64,000 nt of DNA. Source: Mycolicibacterium arenosum. GTDB taxonomy: Bacteria > Actinomycetota > Actinomycetes > Mycobacteriales > Mycobacteriaceae. Made by a program: the position numbers and the translations under genes. Each line of letters begins with the position of its first letter. The stretch's first letter is position 1. Below the pieces are notes generated by a model, which worked only from the letters and a program-made list of their open reading frames with translations, was not told the DNA's origin and searched no databases. Of the stretch, positions 9,810 to 19,164 are shown piece after piece. The stretch spans positions 310,001 through 374,000 of the forward strand of contig NZ_JANDBD010000004.1 in the NCBI RefSeq assembly GCF_024320865.1, written 5' to 3'.

Positions 9810-10652
9810 TCAGCCCGCGGGCGCGGTGACGAAGTCGATGAGTTCCTCGACCCGGCCGATCAGGTCGGGCTCCAGGTCGGTCCAGTCCTCGACTGCCGAC
9901 TTGATGCGCCGCCACGCCGTCGCGATGTCGGCCTGATCGGCGTGCGGCCAGCCCAGCGCGTCACAGACGCCGTGCTTCCAGTCGACCCCGCGAGGGACGA
10001 CCGGCCACGCGGACATCCCCAGCCGGTCCGGTTTCACCGCCTGCCAGATGTCGATGAACGGGTGCCCGACGACGAGGGTGTGCGCGCCGCCGGGTCCGCG
10101 CGCCACGGCGTCGGCGATCCTCGCCTCCTTGGATCCGGGGACGAGGTGATCGACCAGGACGCCGAGTCTGCGCTCGGCATCGGGCCGGAAGTCGGCGACC
10201 ACGTCGACGAGATCGTCCACGCCACCGAGGTATTCGACGACCAAGCCCTCGATCCGCAGATCGTCACCCCAGACGCGCTCGACCAGTTCGGCGTCGTGCC
10301 GCCCTTCGACGTAGATCCGGCTGGAGAGCGCCACCCTGGCTCGCTGGTCCCGCACGGCCACCGAACCCGACGCGGTCCTGGTCTTGGCGACCGGCGCCGC
10401 CGACCGGGGCGCGGTGAGGATGACCGGCTTGCCGTCGATGAGGTAGCCCGGACCCACCGGGAAGGGACGCCGATGGCCCCGGCGGTCCTCGAGTTCCATG
10501 CGCCCGTACTCGACGCGCACGACCGCGCCCACGTAACCGGTCTGCGCGTCCTCCACCACCAGGCCGATCTCGACGGGCCGCTCGGTGGACCGCGGACGGG
10601 TCACGCCGTGCGGGTTTCGGGCCAGGATGTCGGAACCGTAGCGATCACTCAC
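9810..10652 (-). CDS. DUF3097 protein with a TOPRIM-like segment
   Basis: This 280-residue protein opens MSDRYGSDILARNPHG and matches DUF3097 proteins of actinobacteria. Residues 30-80 look like a small beta domain (VEIGLVVEDAQTGYVGAVV). Residues 112-180 contain SRIYVEGRHDAELVERVWG and LVDHLVPGSKE, which resemble the glutamate and aspartate motifs of a TOPRIM nuclease/primase fold, as in RNase M5 or OLD. HPFIDIWQAVKPDRLG follows. Nothing is known of its role, and the TOPRIM link is my inference from E116, D120 and D168. It stands alone, with about 70 bases to the TM2 gene and 88 to the lipoprotein gene. Confidence 0.75.
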   Translation of the reverse strand: MSDRYGSDILARNPHGVTRPRSTERPVEIGLVVEDAQTGYVGAVVRVEYGRMELEDRRGHRRPFPVGPGYLIDGKPVILTAPRSAAPVAKTRTASGSVAVRDQRARVALSSRIYVEGRHDAELVERVWGDDLRIEGLVVEYLGGVDDLVDVVADFRPDAERRLGVLVDHLVPGSKEARIADAVARGPGGAHTLVVGHPFIDIWQAVKPDRLGMSAWPVVPRGVDWKHGVCDALGWPHADQADIATAWRRIKSAVEDWTDLEPDLIGRVEELIDFVTAPAG

Positions 10653-10741
10653 ACCGGCGAGCCTAGGAACGCCCGCGCGCGCGACCGGGCGGCGCGCCGA
10701 ACCCGTGATCGATCAGTGACCGAGCCGGCGGACGGGTGCGC

Positions 10742-11050
10742 TCACCTGCCGACGGGCCCGGCGTTGATCTCGAACAGGACCTGATCGCCCTCGACCTTCT
10801 GGATCCTCATGTGCGCGACGTAATCGCCGCCGCGACCGGTGAACTGGCAGTCGAACTCCACTCCGACCTCGGCCTCGATGTTGTCCGGGCAGTGCACGTC
10901 GGCGACGTCGAGCTCGTAGTCGTTCTGTTCGGAGATGATGTCGACGATCGCCTGCGCGGCGTCCTCGGGCCGGACCATGTAGGTCGTGCTGCACGCGCTG
11001 AGGCCGACCACCGCGGCCAGCCCGAGGACGATGCAGCGCGACGCGATCAC
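10742..11050 (-). CDS. Small DUF4333 lipoprotein
   Basis: From GTG 11050 the product is 102 residues. It begins VIASRCIVLGLAAVVGLSACST, a lipoprotein signal with lipobox LSAC and the lipidated cysteine at residue 20. The mature part (EDAAQAIVDIISEQN, DVHCPDNIEAEVGVEFDC) matches the DUF4333 pattern with two cysteines that probably pair. The long frame to 11182 is rejected because GTG at 11050 overlaps the peptidase stop as GTGA, which gives a proper signal peptide. It is the last gene of the transglutaminase/ATP-grasp cluster and puts one cluster product on the outer face of the membrane. Confidence 0.8.
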   Translation of the reverse strand: MIASRCIVLGLAAVVGLSACSTTYMVRPEDAAQAIVDIISEQNDYELDVADVHCPDNIEAEVGVEFDCQFTGRGGDYVAHMRIQKVEGDQVLFEINAGPVGR

Positions 11051-12072
11051 GCGAGGTCGTCGATCACCGTGTGGATGAACCGCATCTTGTCGAGCACCGG
11101 CGCCGGCAGGACGAACGGATACAGGTCCTCCTTGCCCATCGACCGGTTCTCCATGTTCAGCGCCCACGCCAGTGGCAACCACATCTCGATGATGGTGTCG
11201 AAGCCGCTCGGCCCCAGCATCCGGCGATCGAAGGTCGCACTCGCGGGCGCGAATCCGAAGGCGGCCGACGTGTCCAGCGTGTCGCGGATGTGCAGGTAGT
11301 GCGCGAATGTCTCGGCCCAGTCCTCCGCAGGGTGCATCGTCGCGTAGGACGACACGAAGGTCTTCTCCCAGCCAGCCGGCGCTCCCTCGCCGTAGTGCCG
11401 GTCGAGCGCCTCCTGGTAGTCCAGGTTCGGATCCCCGAACAACTCGGTGAAGCGCTGCGTGTGGTCCTGCGACGGGCCGATCAGGCGATAGAAGTAGTAG
11501 TGCCCGATCTCGTGGCGGAAGTGGCCGAGCAGGGTGCGGTACGGCTCGGCCATCGAGACGCGGAGTTGTTCGCGGTGGACGTCGTCGCCCTCGGCGAGGT
11601 CGAGCGTGATGACGCCGTCGGCGTGGCCGGTGAACACCTTCTCCAGCTGGCTCGACAGCAGGTCGAAGGCCAGCCCGTACCGCGGGTCCTCGTCCCTGCC
11701 GATGATCGGCAGCTTCAGCTCGCTCAGCTCGACGATGAGCCTGCGCTTCGCCCGCTCAGCCGCGGCGAAGGCGGCCATCGCCTTCGGGTCGGCGTCGTTC
11801 GGACGGGTCCGGGTCAGTGCGCACGACGCGCACAGCTGAACCACGGGACCCGTCTTCTCGACGAGCCAATTGCACTTGGCGGCATGCAGATTCGCGCAGA
11901 GCCGGTACTGACTCTCGTCGACGGCGCCCGCGTGCTCGCTCTCGGGTCCCGGCGCGATGACGAGCAGCGCCATGTCGTCGAGGGAGAAACCCAGCCTGCT
12001 GCGGCAGGACAGGCACACGGAGTTCTCGAAAGCCAACCGCTGTCCGCAGTTGGGACAGGTGAAGTCACGCAC
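11047..12072 (-). CDS. Zinc-ribbon putative metallopeptidase (Rv2568c-like)
   Basis: From GTG 12072 the protein is 341 residues, the same length I recall for Rv2568c. It begins VRDFTCPNCGQRLAFENSVCLSC, a four-cysteine zinc ribbon, with more cysteines at ANLHAAKCNW and CASCALT. The second half has RHEIGHYYFYRLIG, an HExxH-like motif (HEIGH) fitting the putative zinc-binding peptidase family Peptidase_Mx, and HPAEDWAETFAHYLH, which may give the third ligand. The longer frame from 12291 runs through the transglutaminase gene and is unconserved. The start overlaps the transglutaminase stop by 8 bases (GTGCGTGA). It may process a protein or peptide handled by the cluster. The substrate is unknown. 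Confidence 0.82.
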   Translation of the reverse strand: MRDFTCPNCGQRLAFENSVCLSCRSRLGFSLDDMALLVIAPGPESEHAGAVDESQYRLCANLHAAKCNWLVEKTGPVVQLCASCALTRTRPNDADPKAMAAFAAAERAKRRLIVELSELKLPIIGRDEDPRYGLAFDLLSSQLEKVFTGHADGVITLDLAEGDDVHREQLRVSMAEPYRTLLGHFRHEIGHYYFYRLIGPSQDHTQRFTELFGDPNLDYQEALDRHYGEGAPAGWEKTFVSSYATMHPAEDWAETFAHYLHIRDTLDTSAAFGFAPASATFDRRMLGPSGFDTIIEMWLPLAWALNMENRSMGKEDLYPFVLPAPVLDKMRFIHTVIDDLA

Positions 12073-12967
12073 GCAGGACACTCCCGTCGAACGGCGCCAC
12101 GTCGACGGACACGTCGATCTTGCTGCTCTTCGAGTCGGTGTAGATGATTCCGCGCAGCGGCGGTACGTCGGCGTAGTCACGCCCGAAACCGACGACCACG
12201 TAGCGCTCGTCGACCATCTGATCGTTGGTCGGATCGAGTCCGAGCCAGTGGTTCTCACGCGTCCACACGGACGCCCAGGCATGGGTGGCATCGATGCCGA
12301 CCATTCGTTCCCTTCCAGGAGGTGGATCTGTGGCCAGATACCCCGAGACGTAGCTCGCGGCGAGGCCGTTAGCCCGCAGACAGGCGATGGCCAGGCGAGC
12401 GAAGTCCTGACATACCCCCTCGCCTGCGGCCAAAACCTCGGCGACGCGGGTGGACACGGTCGTCGATCCCGAACGGTAGGTGAAGTCGGAGTTGATGCGC
12501 GCGTTCAGGTCTCTCAGCACCTCGATCAGCGGCCGGCCCGGCTCGAAACTCGGTGCGGCGTAGTCGCGTACCCCGTCGGTGATCTCACCGGCCCGCAGGT
12601 CGAGCACGAACTCGTAGGCCAGCGCGCCGTCCGGCCCGACGGGACGGGCGATCTCCCACGGGGCGAGCGCCGACCCCGACGAGTAGCGCGCCGCGGGCGG
12701 CGCGTGGACCTCGACGATCGAGTGGCTGGTGACGACCAGTTCGCGGTGCCGTTCAGTCACGTGGAAGTACGAGCTGATGTTGCCGTAGCCGTCCCGGCTG
12801 GTCGAGCTGTCGGCGGCCTCGGGGGCGATGATCAGCTCGTGCGACAGGCAGCGCTGCCGCGCCGAGTCGCGCGGCGTCAGGAAGCCGCGCCCGTACGAGC
12901 TCGTCACGTCGTCGGAGTACTCGTAACGGGTGCGGTGCGTGATCTCGTAGCTGCGGGCCGCTGTCAC
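12065..12967 (-). CDS. Transglutaminase-like cysteine protein (Rv2569c-like)
   Basis: From GTG 12967 the product is 300 residues. The N-terminus (YEITHRTRYEYSDDV) is the beta domain found in bacterial transglutaminase-like proteins. The catalytic cysteine is in GEGVCQDFARLAI, the histidine in DATHAWASVW and the aspartate in WLGLDPTND, so the Cys-His-Asp triad is complete. Such proteins form or cleave amide bonds; many act as peptidases or amidases rather than crosslinkers. No signal peptide is visible. It overlaps the ATP-grasp/alpha-E stop as GTGA and the peptidase start by 8 bases, so the three are translated in series. Confidence 0.88.
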   Translation of the reverse strand: MTAARSYEITHRTRYEYSDDVTSSYGRGFLTPRDSARQRCLSHELIIAPEAADSSTSRDGYGNISSYFHVTERHRELVVTSHSIVEVHAPPAARYSSGSALAPWEIARPVGPDGALAYEFVLDLRAGEITDGVRDYAAPSFEPGRPLIEVLRDLNARINSDFTYRSGSTTVSTRVAEVLAAGEGVCQDFARLAIACLRANGLAASYVSGYLATDPPPGRERMVGIDATHAWASVWTRENHWLGLDPTNDQMVDERYVVVGFGRDYADVPPLRGIIYTDSKSSKIDVSVDVAPFDGSVLRA

Positions 12968-15633
12968 GGCACCACCCTTCGCTCGTCCGGACCCCACAGC
13001 GGCTGCATGCCGCCCGGCAGCGACAGCTGGGTGCTGGTGATCAGGCGCGACAGCTCCCGCAGGTCGGAGTGCATTCCGGTGAGCAGTTCCGCGAACTCCA
13101 CCCTGGTGCCGTCGGTGACCACCTCGAGGTCGTCCGGGTCGACTCTGCGCAGTCGCGCCGCGATCTCGTCGACGAGGCGCTCCGGCCGCGACGATCCCGA
13201 CGACCCCGGCAGCGCCTTGAGCCCGGCGCGAAGCCGCTCGAACTGGTAGGTCAGCGAGCGCGGGTTCTCCGCGTCGAAGAGCACCAGATCGGCCAGCGCC
13301 GCGACGCTGACCTTGCCCAGCGTCCGTCGCCGGTAGATGACCGACGACTCGCAGGCCACCAGCACGGACTCCGTGATCGTCTGCTCCGCACCGGGACTGC
13401 GCACGGTCGTCATCGTGGCCCGTAGCAGCGCTGTCAGCCAGACGCCCCGTTCGATCCGCTTGCCGATGTCCATCATGGTCCAGCCGACATCCTGAACCAT
13501 CGACTCCGCCGCCACCCCGGACAGAGCCAGCATGCCGGCCAGCGTCTGGCTGTGCGCGGCGGACAGGTAGGCCTCGCCCTCGGCCTGCGACTCCGGCGGC
13601 ACCCCGCGCGGATGCAGCACCGCGCGCTCGACGGATGCGAGCACCATCCACGTGTCGTTCGACATCTGGTCGCGGACGGCACGCGCCGCGAGGCCGAGGC
13701 GTTCCACCGACTGCGCCAGGGCACCGGGTCGGTGCCGGTCAGCGGTCAGCGACCACAGCGTGGTGGGCGCGATGGCCACCATCTCGGCGTCGTCACCGTC
13801 GGCCCCGGTATCGGAGCCGGTGATCCGGCCGATCGCGCTCAACAGCACCGGCACGCACTCGCTGCCGGGAAGCTCACGCCGGTACCGGAATTCGTGATAG
13901 CGCTCACGCGTCACGTTCAGCAGACGCGCCGTGCTCTCCGCGCGTTCGGCGTAGCGGCCGAGCCAGAACAGATCCGACAGCACACGCGGCGAACTGACCG
14001 CGCGGGTGGGGCTCGGCGTCATCGGCGCGGGCAGCGGGGTGCCCGGATCCGCGACCGGGGTCGGCGTGGCCGTCACCCTGGCGGGCGTTCGCACCCAGAT
14101 GTCCTTGGCGGCGATGGTGTTCATCCGATGCGCGGCGGCACCGGAGGCCACCACGTAGCCGAGGCCGCCGATCATCGGCGCGTAGCCGCCTCGTTGCGCA
14201 ACGGTGAACAACCGCATGCCGACGTTGCCGGCCGACAGGCCTTCCGGACGGAAATCCGTTGGTGCCGAGGAGAACTCGGGCACTTCCTGGCCGATCCACT
14301 GTTCCGGGTCGGCGGAGATCCTGGCCGCCATCTCGTCGCGGCCCGCCGCACTCAGGGTGGGCCCGACGACGGGATCACCTCCCGTGATGGGCCTGATCAG
14401 CAGGGTGCCGAGATGCGCGAGCAGGTGCGAGCGTTCGACGTCGATGCCGCCCCAGTAGGTCTGCGCCGTCTGCAGGGCGGGCTGCTCGTCCAGCAGCAAG
14501 CCGGCGAGTTCGGGCAGGAAGCGCATCAGCCCGGCGCTCTCCAGGACGCCGCTGCCGAGCGTGTTGACGACCGTCACCGCGCCGCGGCGCAGCACCTCGA
14601 CCAGGCCGACGACGCCGAGCCTGGAGTCCTTCCGGAGATCCAGCGGATCGGCGTAGTCCGCGTCGACGCGGCGCAGCACGACGTCCACCCGCTTCAGCGT
14701 GCCCAGCGACCGCATCCAGAGCTTGCCGTCCCGCACCACCAGGTCGGCGCTCTCGACCAGCGGAAAGCCGAGTACCCCTGCGAGGTAGGCCTGGTCGAAC
14801 GCCGTCTCGGAGAGGATGCCGGGGCTGAGCACCACGACGACGGGCTCCTCGGCGGACTCCGGTGCCGCGTCGATGAGGGCCAGCCGCAGGGCCTGCGCCC
14901 ACGGCGACGCGGGCCGTGGGCCGATCCGCTCGTACAGGTCGGGGATCGAGTGGGCGATGACGCGCCGATCCGCTAGCGCGTAACCGGCTCCCGACGGCGC
15001 CTGCGTCCAGTCCGCGTTGACCAGGAACTCGCCCGCGGCGTTGCGGCTCACGTCGCAGCCGTGCATGAACAGCTGGTGGCGGCCGGGCACCTCGATGCCG
15101 CGGACCGCGCGCAGATAACCGGGGTGCGCGAACAGCAGGCGCGCAGGCAGTACGCCGCTGGTGATCGACCGCTGCTCGCCGTACAGATCGGCCAGCACGG
15201 CGTCGAGCAGCCGCGAGCGCTGGACGAGACCGGACTCCAGCACGTCCCAGTCGGTCGCGGACACCACCAGCGGCAGGGCGTCGAGATGCCACGGGCCCGG
15301 CGCCGCCGTGCCGTCACCATCGGTGACGGCGTCACCGTGCCGGTCGACCTGAACGTAGGTGATGCCGTCGTTGTCGACGAGGCTCCGCACCACAGCGCGC
15401 AACCGCTCCAGGCCGGCCAGACCCCGATCGCCCACGCATTCGGCGAGTTCCTGCCAGGCGGGCCGGACGTTGCCCGCCGGGTCGACGAACTCGTCGTAGC
15501 CGGAGCCGGTGCCGCCGCGCACGTCGAACAGCGCCACCTGGGCACGGGTCCTGCGGTACAGGGACAACACGTTGTCGGCGTCGGGACCGACGGCGGCGGG
15601 AATCGGCTCGGAGCCGCTTGCGCGAAGCACCAT
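12964..15633 (-). CDS. Fused circularly permuted ATP-grasp and alpha-E protein (Rv2567-like)
   Basis: From ATG 15633 the product is 889 residues. Residues 1 to about 480 are a circularly permuted ATP-grasp domain (DUF404/407 type): LFMHGCDVSRNAAGEFLVNAD, VVVLSPGILSETAFDQAYLAG, KLWMRSLGTLKRVDV and VNTLGSGVLESAGLM are landmarks. About residue 540 onward is an alpha-E helical domain beginning VLSDLFWLGRYAERAEST. In other bacteria these are often separate neighbouring genes. ATP-grasp enzymes join a carboxylate to an amine through an acyl phosphate, so peptide or amide synthesis is likely; the substrates are unknown. The frame extending to 16584 is spurious. The start overlaps the upstream stop as TGATG. 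Confidence 0.88.
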   Translation of the reverse strand: MVLRASGSEPIPAAVGPDADNVLSLYRRTRAQVALFDVRGGTGSGYDEFVDPAGNVRPAWQELAECVGDRGLAGLERLRAVVRSLVDNDGITYVQVDRHGDAVTDGDGTAAPGPWHLDALPLVVSATDWDVLESGLVQRSRLLDAVLADLYGEQRSITSGVLPARLLFAHPGYLRAVRGIEVPGRHQLFMHGCDVSRNAAGEFLVNADWTQAPSGAGYALADRRVIAHSIPDLYERIGPRPASPWAQALRLALIDAAPESAEEPVVVVLSPGILSETAFDQAYLAGVLGFPLVESADLVVRDGKLWMRSLGTLKRVDVVLRRVDADYADPLDLRKDSRLGVVGLVEVLRRGAVTVVNTLGSGVLESAGLMRFLPELAGLLLDEQPALQTAQTYWGGIDVERSHLLAHLGTLLIRPITGGDPVVGPTLSAAGRDEMAARISADPEQWIGQEVPEFSSAPTDFRPEGLSAGNVGMRLFTVAQRGGYAPMIGGLGYVVASGAAAHRMNTIAAKDIWVRTPARVTATPTPVADPGTPLPAPMTPSPTRAVSSPRVLSDLFWLGRYAERAESTARLLNVTRERYHEFRYRRELPGSECVPVLLSAIGRITGSDTGADGDDAEMVAIAPTTLWSLTADRHRPGALAQSVERLGLAARAVRDQMSNDTWMVLASVERAVLHPRGVPPESQAEGEAYLSAAHSQTLAGMLALSGVAAESMVQDVGWTMMDIGKRIERGVWLTALLRATMTTVRSPGAEQTITESVLVACESSVIYRRRTLGKVSVAALADLVLFDAENPRSLTYQFERLRAGLKALPGSSGSSRPERLVDEIAARLRRVDPDDLEVVTDGTRVEFAELLTGMHSDLRELSRLITSTQLSLPGGMQPLWGPDERRVVP

Positions 15634-18600
15634 CAACGCAGAACGGTACGCACCCGGCGAAGATCCAGGATCCCCGGCGCGCCCACATCGGTGGACTGGC
15701 GCGCCTGCTTCTCCCGGACGTCGGACATGTCGACCTTGCCGGGGGTGAATCCGGTGGCCTCGAAGCGCCGTCCCCGGCGGGACTCGGCCTCCACGGCGTT
15801 CACCGGAGGCGTGTCGTAGGACCGCCCGCCCGGATGCGCGACGTGGTAGGTGCACCCGCCCCGCGACATGCCGGTGCCGGTCTCGATCAACTCGAACCGC
15901 AGCGGCCCGTCGACGGTGATCGTCGGGTGCAGCGCGCTGGGCGGCTGCCAGGCGCGGAACCGCACCCCGCCGACCTGGACGTCTGGGTTGTCGGTCGCGA
16001 GCAGCGGGATCGGGTGGCCGTTGGCCGTCACCACGTAGCGGTGCCGGTCGGCGCCGATGAGCCGCACCTGGATGCGTTCCACCGACGAGTCGACGTACCG
16101 TGCGGTGCCGCCCGCCGTCGACTCCTCCCCCAGCACGTTCCACGGCTCGATCGCGCCGCGCAGTTCGACCTCGACCCCGTCGAAGACGGCGGTGCCGATG
16201 CGCGGGAAGCGGAACTCCGTGAAGGGATCCAGCCAGCTGGTGTCGAAGTTGACCCCGTGCGCACGGAGGTCCGCCGCGACATCGGCGATGTCGTGAATCA
16301 GGAAGTGCGGCAACAGGTATCGGCCATGGAGGTTGGCTCCGTGCCGAATCAGCGGCGCCTTGTACGGCTCCTCCCAGAACCACGCGACCAGGGCGCGGAC
16401 GAGCAGCGACTGCACCATGGCCATCTGCGGGTGCGGCGGCATCTCGAAACCGCGCAACTCCAGCAGGCCGAGGCGGCCGCGAGCGCTGTCGGGGCTGTAC
16501 AGCTTGTCGATGCAGAACTCGGCGCGGTGGGTGTTGCCGGTGATGTCGGTGAGCAGGTGACGCAGGGCGCGGTCGACGATCCACGGAGCGGAGCTTGCGG
16601 AGCGACCGTGATCCGGCTTGGCATCGCCGGGGCCGCTCGTCAGCCGGTCGATCTCGGCGAAGGCGATCTCGAGTTCGTACAGCGCATCTGAACGCCCCTC
16701 GTCGGCGCGCGGCGCTTGCGACGTGGTGCCGATGAACCTGCCCGCGAACAGATACGACAGCGAGGGGTGGCGCTGCCAGTAGGTCAGCATCGAGACCAGC
16801 AGATCCGGCCTGCGCAGCATCGGCGACTCGGCGGGCGTCGAGCCGCCGAGCGTGATGTGGTTGCCACCACCGGTGCCACCGTGGGTGCCGTCGACGTCGA
16901 ACGACTCGGTCGACAGCCGGGACAGCCGGGCCTGCTCGTAGAGCGTCTCGAGTTGTGCGCGCTGTTCGGCGAAGCTCGCCGTGGGCGCCACGTTGACCTC
17001 GATGACGCCGGGGTCGGGGGTGACCGACATCGTCGTCAGACGCGGATCCGGTGGTGGGCCGTAGCCCTCCACCACCAGCGGCGTGCCGATGCGGGCGGCG
17101 GCCGCCTCGATGCGTGCGACGAGGTCGGTGAAGTGGTCGAGTTCCTCGGTGGGCGGCAGGAACACGTACAGGATCCCGTCGCGCACCTCGGCGACCATCG
17201 CCGTCGTCGGCACCCCGTCGGCGCCCTCGACGGGCGCCGTGTCGTCCTCGGCAGCCTCAGCCAGCGCTCCGCGAGCGGCCAGCGGGTCGGCCTCCCCGGT
17301 CGGTCGCGGGGGCTGCCAGCTGATCGAGTCCAGCGGTAGCCGCAGCCCCGCCGGCGAATCGCCCTCGACCAGCACGATGCGGCCCCGGCGAAGACTCCAG
17401 TCGGCGCTGGCCCACCCGTCGCCTTCCTCGCGACGATGCAGCGGAAGCACGTGGGCGGTCGGTGCGACGACGGGATCGTCGAGACGGGCGAGCAGGTCCC
17501 GCCGCGGATCGGCGGCGTCGGTTTCCAGATCGTCATCGGCCGACACGGGCTCACCCGCGGGCTCGCGCGACAGCCGGGCCAACCGGGCCAGCGGGTCCTC
17601 GAAGGCCGGTCGCACCTGGCTCACGGGTAGCCGCAGCCCCGCGGCGATCTCGGTCAGCAGGCGGGCCCCGGAGTCGGCCGGGACGTCCGCCATGCCCGGC
17701 GGCCCCCACGGATCGGCGATCAGTGTTGCGTCATTCCACAGCGGCTGCCCGTCGGTGCGCCAGTAGATCCCGATCTGCCAGCGCGGCAACGGCTCTCCCG
17801 GATACCACTTGCCCTGGCTGCGCTGTACCAGACCGTGCGGCGCCCACTGGGCCTTGAGGCGGGCGGTCAGATCGGACGCCCGCTGCCGCTTGAGCGGGCC
17901 GTCGGCGTCGGTCGTCCACTCGGGGTCGGTCTGGTTGTCGATCGACACGAACGTCGGCTCGCCGCCCATCGTCAGCCGGACGTCACCGGCGGCCAACCGG
18001 TCGTCGATCCGTTCGCCGAGCGCGCAGATCGCGTCCCACGCCACATCGGTGTAGGGCAGCGTGACGCGGGGATCCTCGTGAACCCTGGTGACGATGTTGG
18101 TGAAGTCCAGGGTGGTTTCACACGGCTCGGTGGCGCCGGTGATGGGCGCGGCCGATTCCGGGTGCGGTGTCGCCGACAGCGGGATGTGCCCCTCGCCCGC
18201 GAAGAGGCCCGACGTCGGGTCCATCCCGATCCATCCGGCGCCGGGAATGTAGACCTCGGTCCACGCGTGCAGGTCGGTGAAGTCGGCGGCGGGGCCCGAC
18301 GGGCCGTCGAGCGCCTCGACGTCGGAGGTCAGTTGCACCAGGTAACCGGAGACGAAGCGCGCGGCCAGGCCCATCTGACGCAGGATCGACACCAGTAGCC
18401 AGGCCGAGTCGCGACACGAGCCGATCCCGGTGCGCAGCGTGTGGTCCGGGGTCTGCACCCCTGGTTCCATCCGCACGCTGTAGCCGACGTCGCCGTTTAT
18501 CGCCCTGTTGAGCGCCACCAGGAAGTCGATGGTCCGGGTGCCCGCCGGGATGGTGAAGTTCTTGACCCACGCCTGTGCGAGCTCACCGGGGCCGGAGCCC

Positions 18601-18977
18601 GCGCCGCTCTCGTCGACCGGGCGCAGGTAGGGCTTCAGGTCCTCGAGCAGTGCCCTCGGGTACTCGAAGGGGACGGTTTCGGCGGAGTCCTCGATGAAGA
18701 AGTCGAACGGATTGATCACCTTGAGATCGGCGATGAGGCCGACGGTGATGGTCAGACTGCGGGTGCGCGACGGGAAGACGAGACGCGCCATGAAGTTCCC
18801 GAACGCGTCCTGCTGCCAGTTGACGAAGTGGTCGGCCGGCTCCACCTGCAACGAGTACGCCTCGATCGGGGTGCGCGAGTGCGGCGCCGGTCGAAGCCGC
18901 ACGACATGCGGAAACACCTCCACCAGTCGGTCGAACGTGTAGCTGGTGCGGTGCTCCAGCGCCACCTTGATGCCCAT
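15633..18977 (-). CDS. Transglutaminase-DUF2126 protein (Rv2566-like)
   Basis: From ATG 18977 (MGIKVALEHRTSYTFDRL) the product is 1114 residues. The first 290 residues are a transglutaminase-like domain with cysteine in GIGSCRDSAWLL, histidine in DLHAWTEVYI and aspartate in WIGMDPTSG. The rest is the large DUF2126 domain, including RLTMGGEPTFV, WTTDADGPLKR, GGTGGGNHITLGG and LRGFEMPPHPQMA. DUF2126 has been linked by comparative genomics to glutamine-synthetase-like amidoligases. With the next gene it forms the core of a conserved pair. It is the first gene of the cluster. An alternative ATG 30 bases upstream (19007) adds ten unconserved residues. Confidence 0.88.
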   Translation of the reverse strand: MGIKVALEHRTSYTFDRLVEVFPHVVRLRPAPHSRTPIEAYSLQVEPADHFVNWQQDAFGNFMARLVFPSRTRSLTITVGLIADLKVINPFDFFIEDSAETVPFEYPRALLEDLKPYLRPVDESGAGSGPGELAQAWVKNFTIPAGTRTIDFLVALNRAINGDVGYSVRMEPGVQTPDHTLRTGIGSCRDSAWLLVSILRQMGLAARFVSGYLVQLTSDVEALDGPSGPAADFTDLHAWTEVYIPGAGWIGMDPTSGLFAGEGHIPLSATPHPESAAPITGATEPCETTLDFTNIVTRVHEDPRVTLPYTDVAWDAICALGERIDDRLAAGDVRLTMGGEPTFVSIDNQTDPEWTTDADGPLKRQRASDLTARLKAQWAPHGLVQRSQGKWYPGEPLPRWQIGIYWRTDGQPLWNDATLIADPWGPPGMADVPADSGARLLTEIAAGLRLPVSQVRPAFEDPLARLARLSREPAGEPVSADDDLETDAADPRRDLLARLDDPVVAPTAHVLPLHRREEGDGWASADWSLRRGRIVLVEGDSPAGLRLPLDSISWQPPRPTGEADPLAARGALAEAAEDDTAPVEGADGVPTTAMVAEVRDGILYVFLPPTEELDHFTDLVARIEAAAARIGTPLVVEGYGPPPDPRLTTMSVTPDPGVIEVNVAPTASFAEQRAQLETLYEQARLSRLSTESFDVDGTHGGTGGGNHITLGGSTPAESPMLRRPDLLVSMLTYWQRHPSLSYLFAGRFIGTTSQAPRADEGRSDALYELEIAFAEIDRLTSGPGDAKPDHGRSASSAPWIVDRALRHLLTDITGNTHRAEFCIDKLYSPDSARGRLGLLELRGFEMPPHPQMAMVQSLLVRALVAWFWEEPYKAPLIRHGANLHGRYLLPHFLIHDIADVAADLRAHGVNFDTSWLDPFTEFRFPRIGTAVFDGVEVELRGAIEPWNVLGEESTAGGTARYVDSSVERIQVRLIGADRHRYVVTANGHPIPLLATDNPDVQVGGVRFRAWQPPSALHPTITVDGPLRFELIETGTGMSRGGCTYHVAHPGGRSYDTPPVNAVEAESRRGRRFEATGFTPGKVDMSDVREKQARQSTDVGAPGILDLRRVRTVLR

Positions 18978-19130
18978 ACGGCGATCCCACCACACGTGGC
19001 GCGCCAACGCAGGCTGCGTCGACCGCGACGGGGGACGTGTCGATAAATGTGGGCACTCAACAGTGATCTGTTATAGATTCACACCACATCAGCATCTGGT
19101 TCGGCATTACGCCAGGAAAGAAAGCCTCTT

Positions 19131-19147
19131 CTGTGAAATTTCCACAG
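19131..19147 (+). promoter_or_regulatory. Candidate DeoR operator
   Basis: CTGTGAAATTTCCACAG is an imperfect palindrome: seven of eight arm positions pair around the central T. It ends 17 bases before the GTG start of the DeoR regulator and so could mediate autoregulation of the damaged sugar operon. Confidence 0.4.
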
Positions 19148-19164
19148 GATCGACGACTCTGAAC

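Noticed and set aside
12964..16584. Long 1206-codon frame as the full ATP-grasp/alpha-E protein
   Set aside because: The first 317 codons overlap the DUF2126 gene and are composition-biased with no conservation. ATG 15633 with TGATG coupling fits better.
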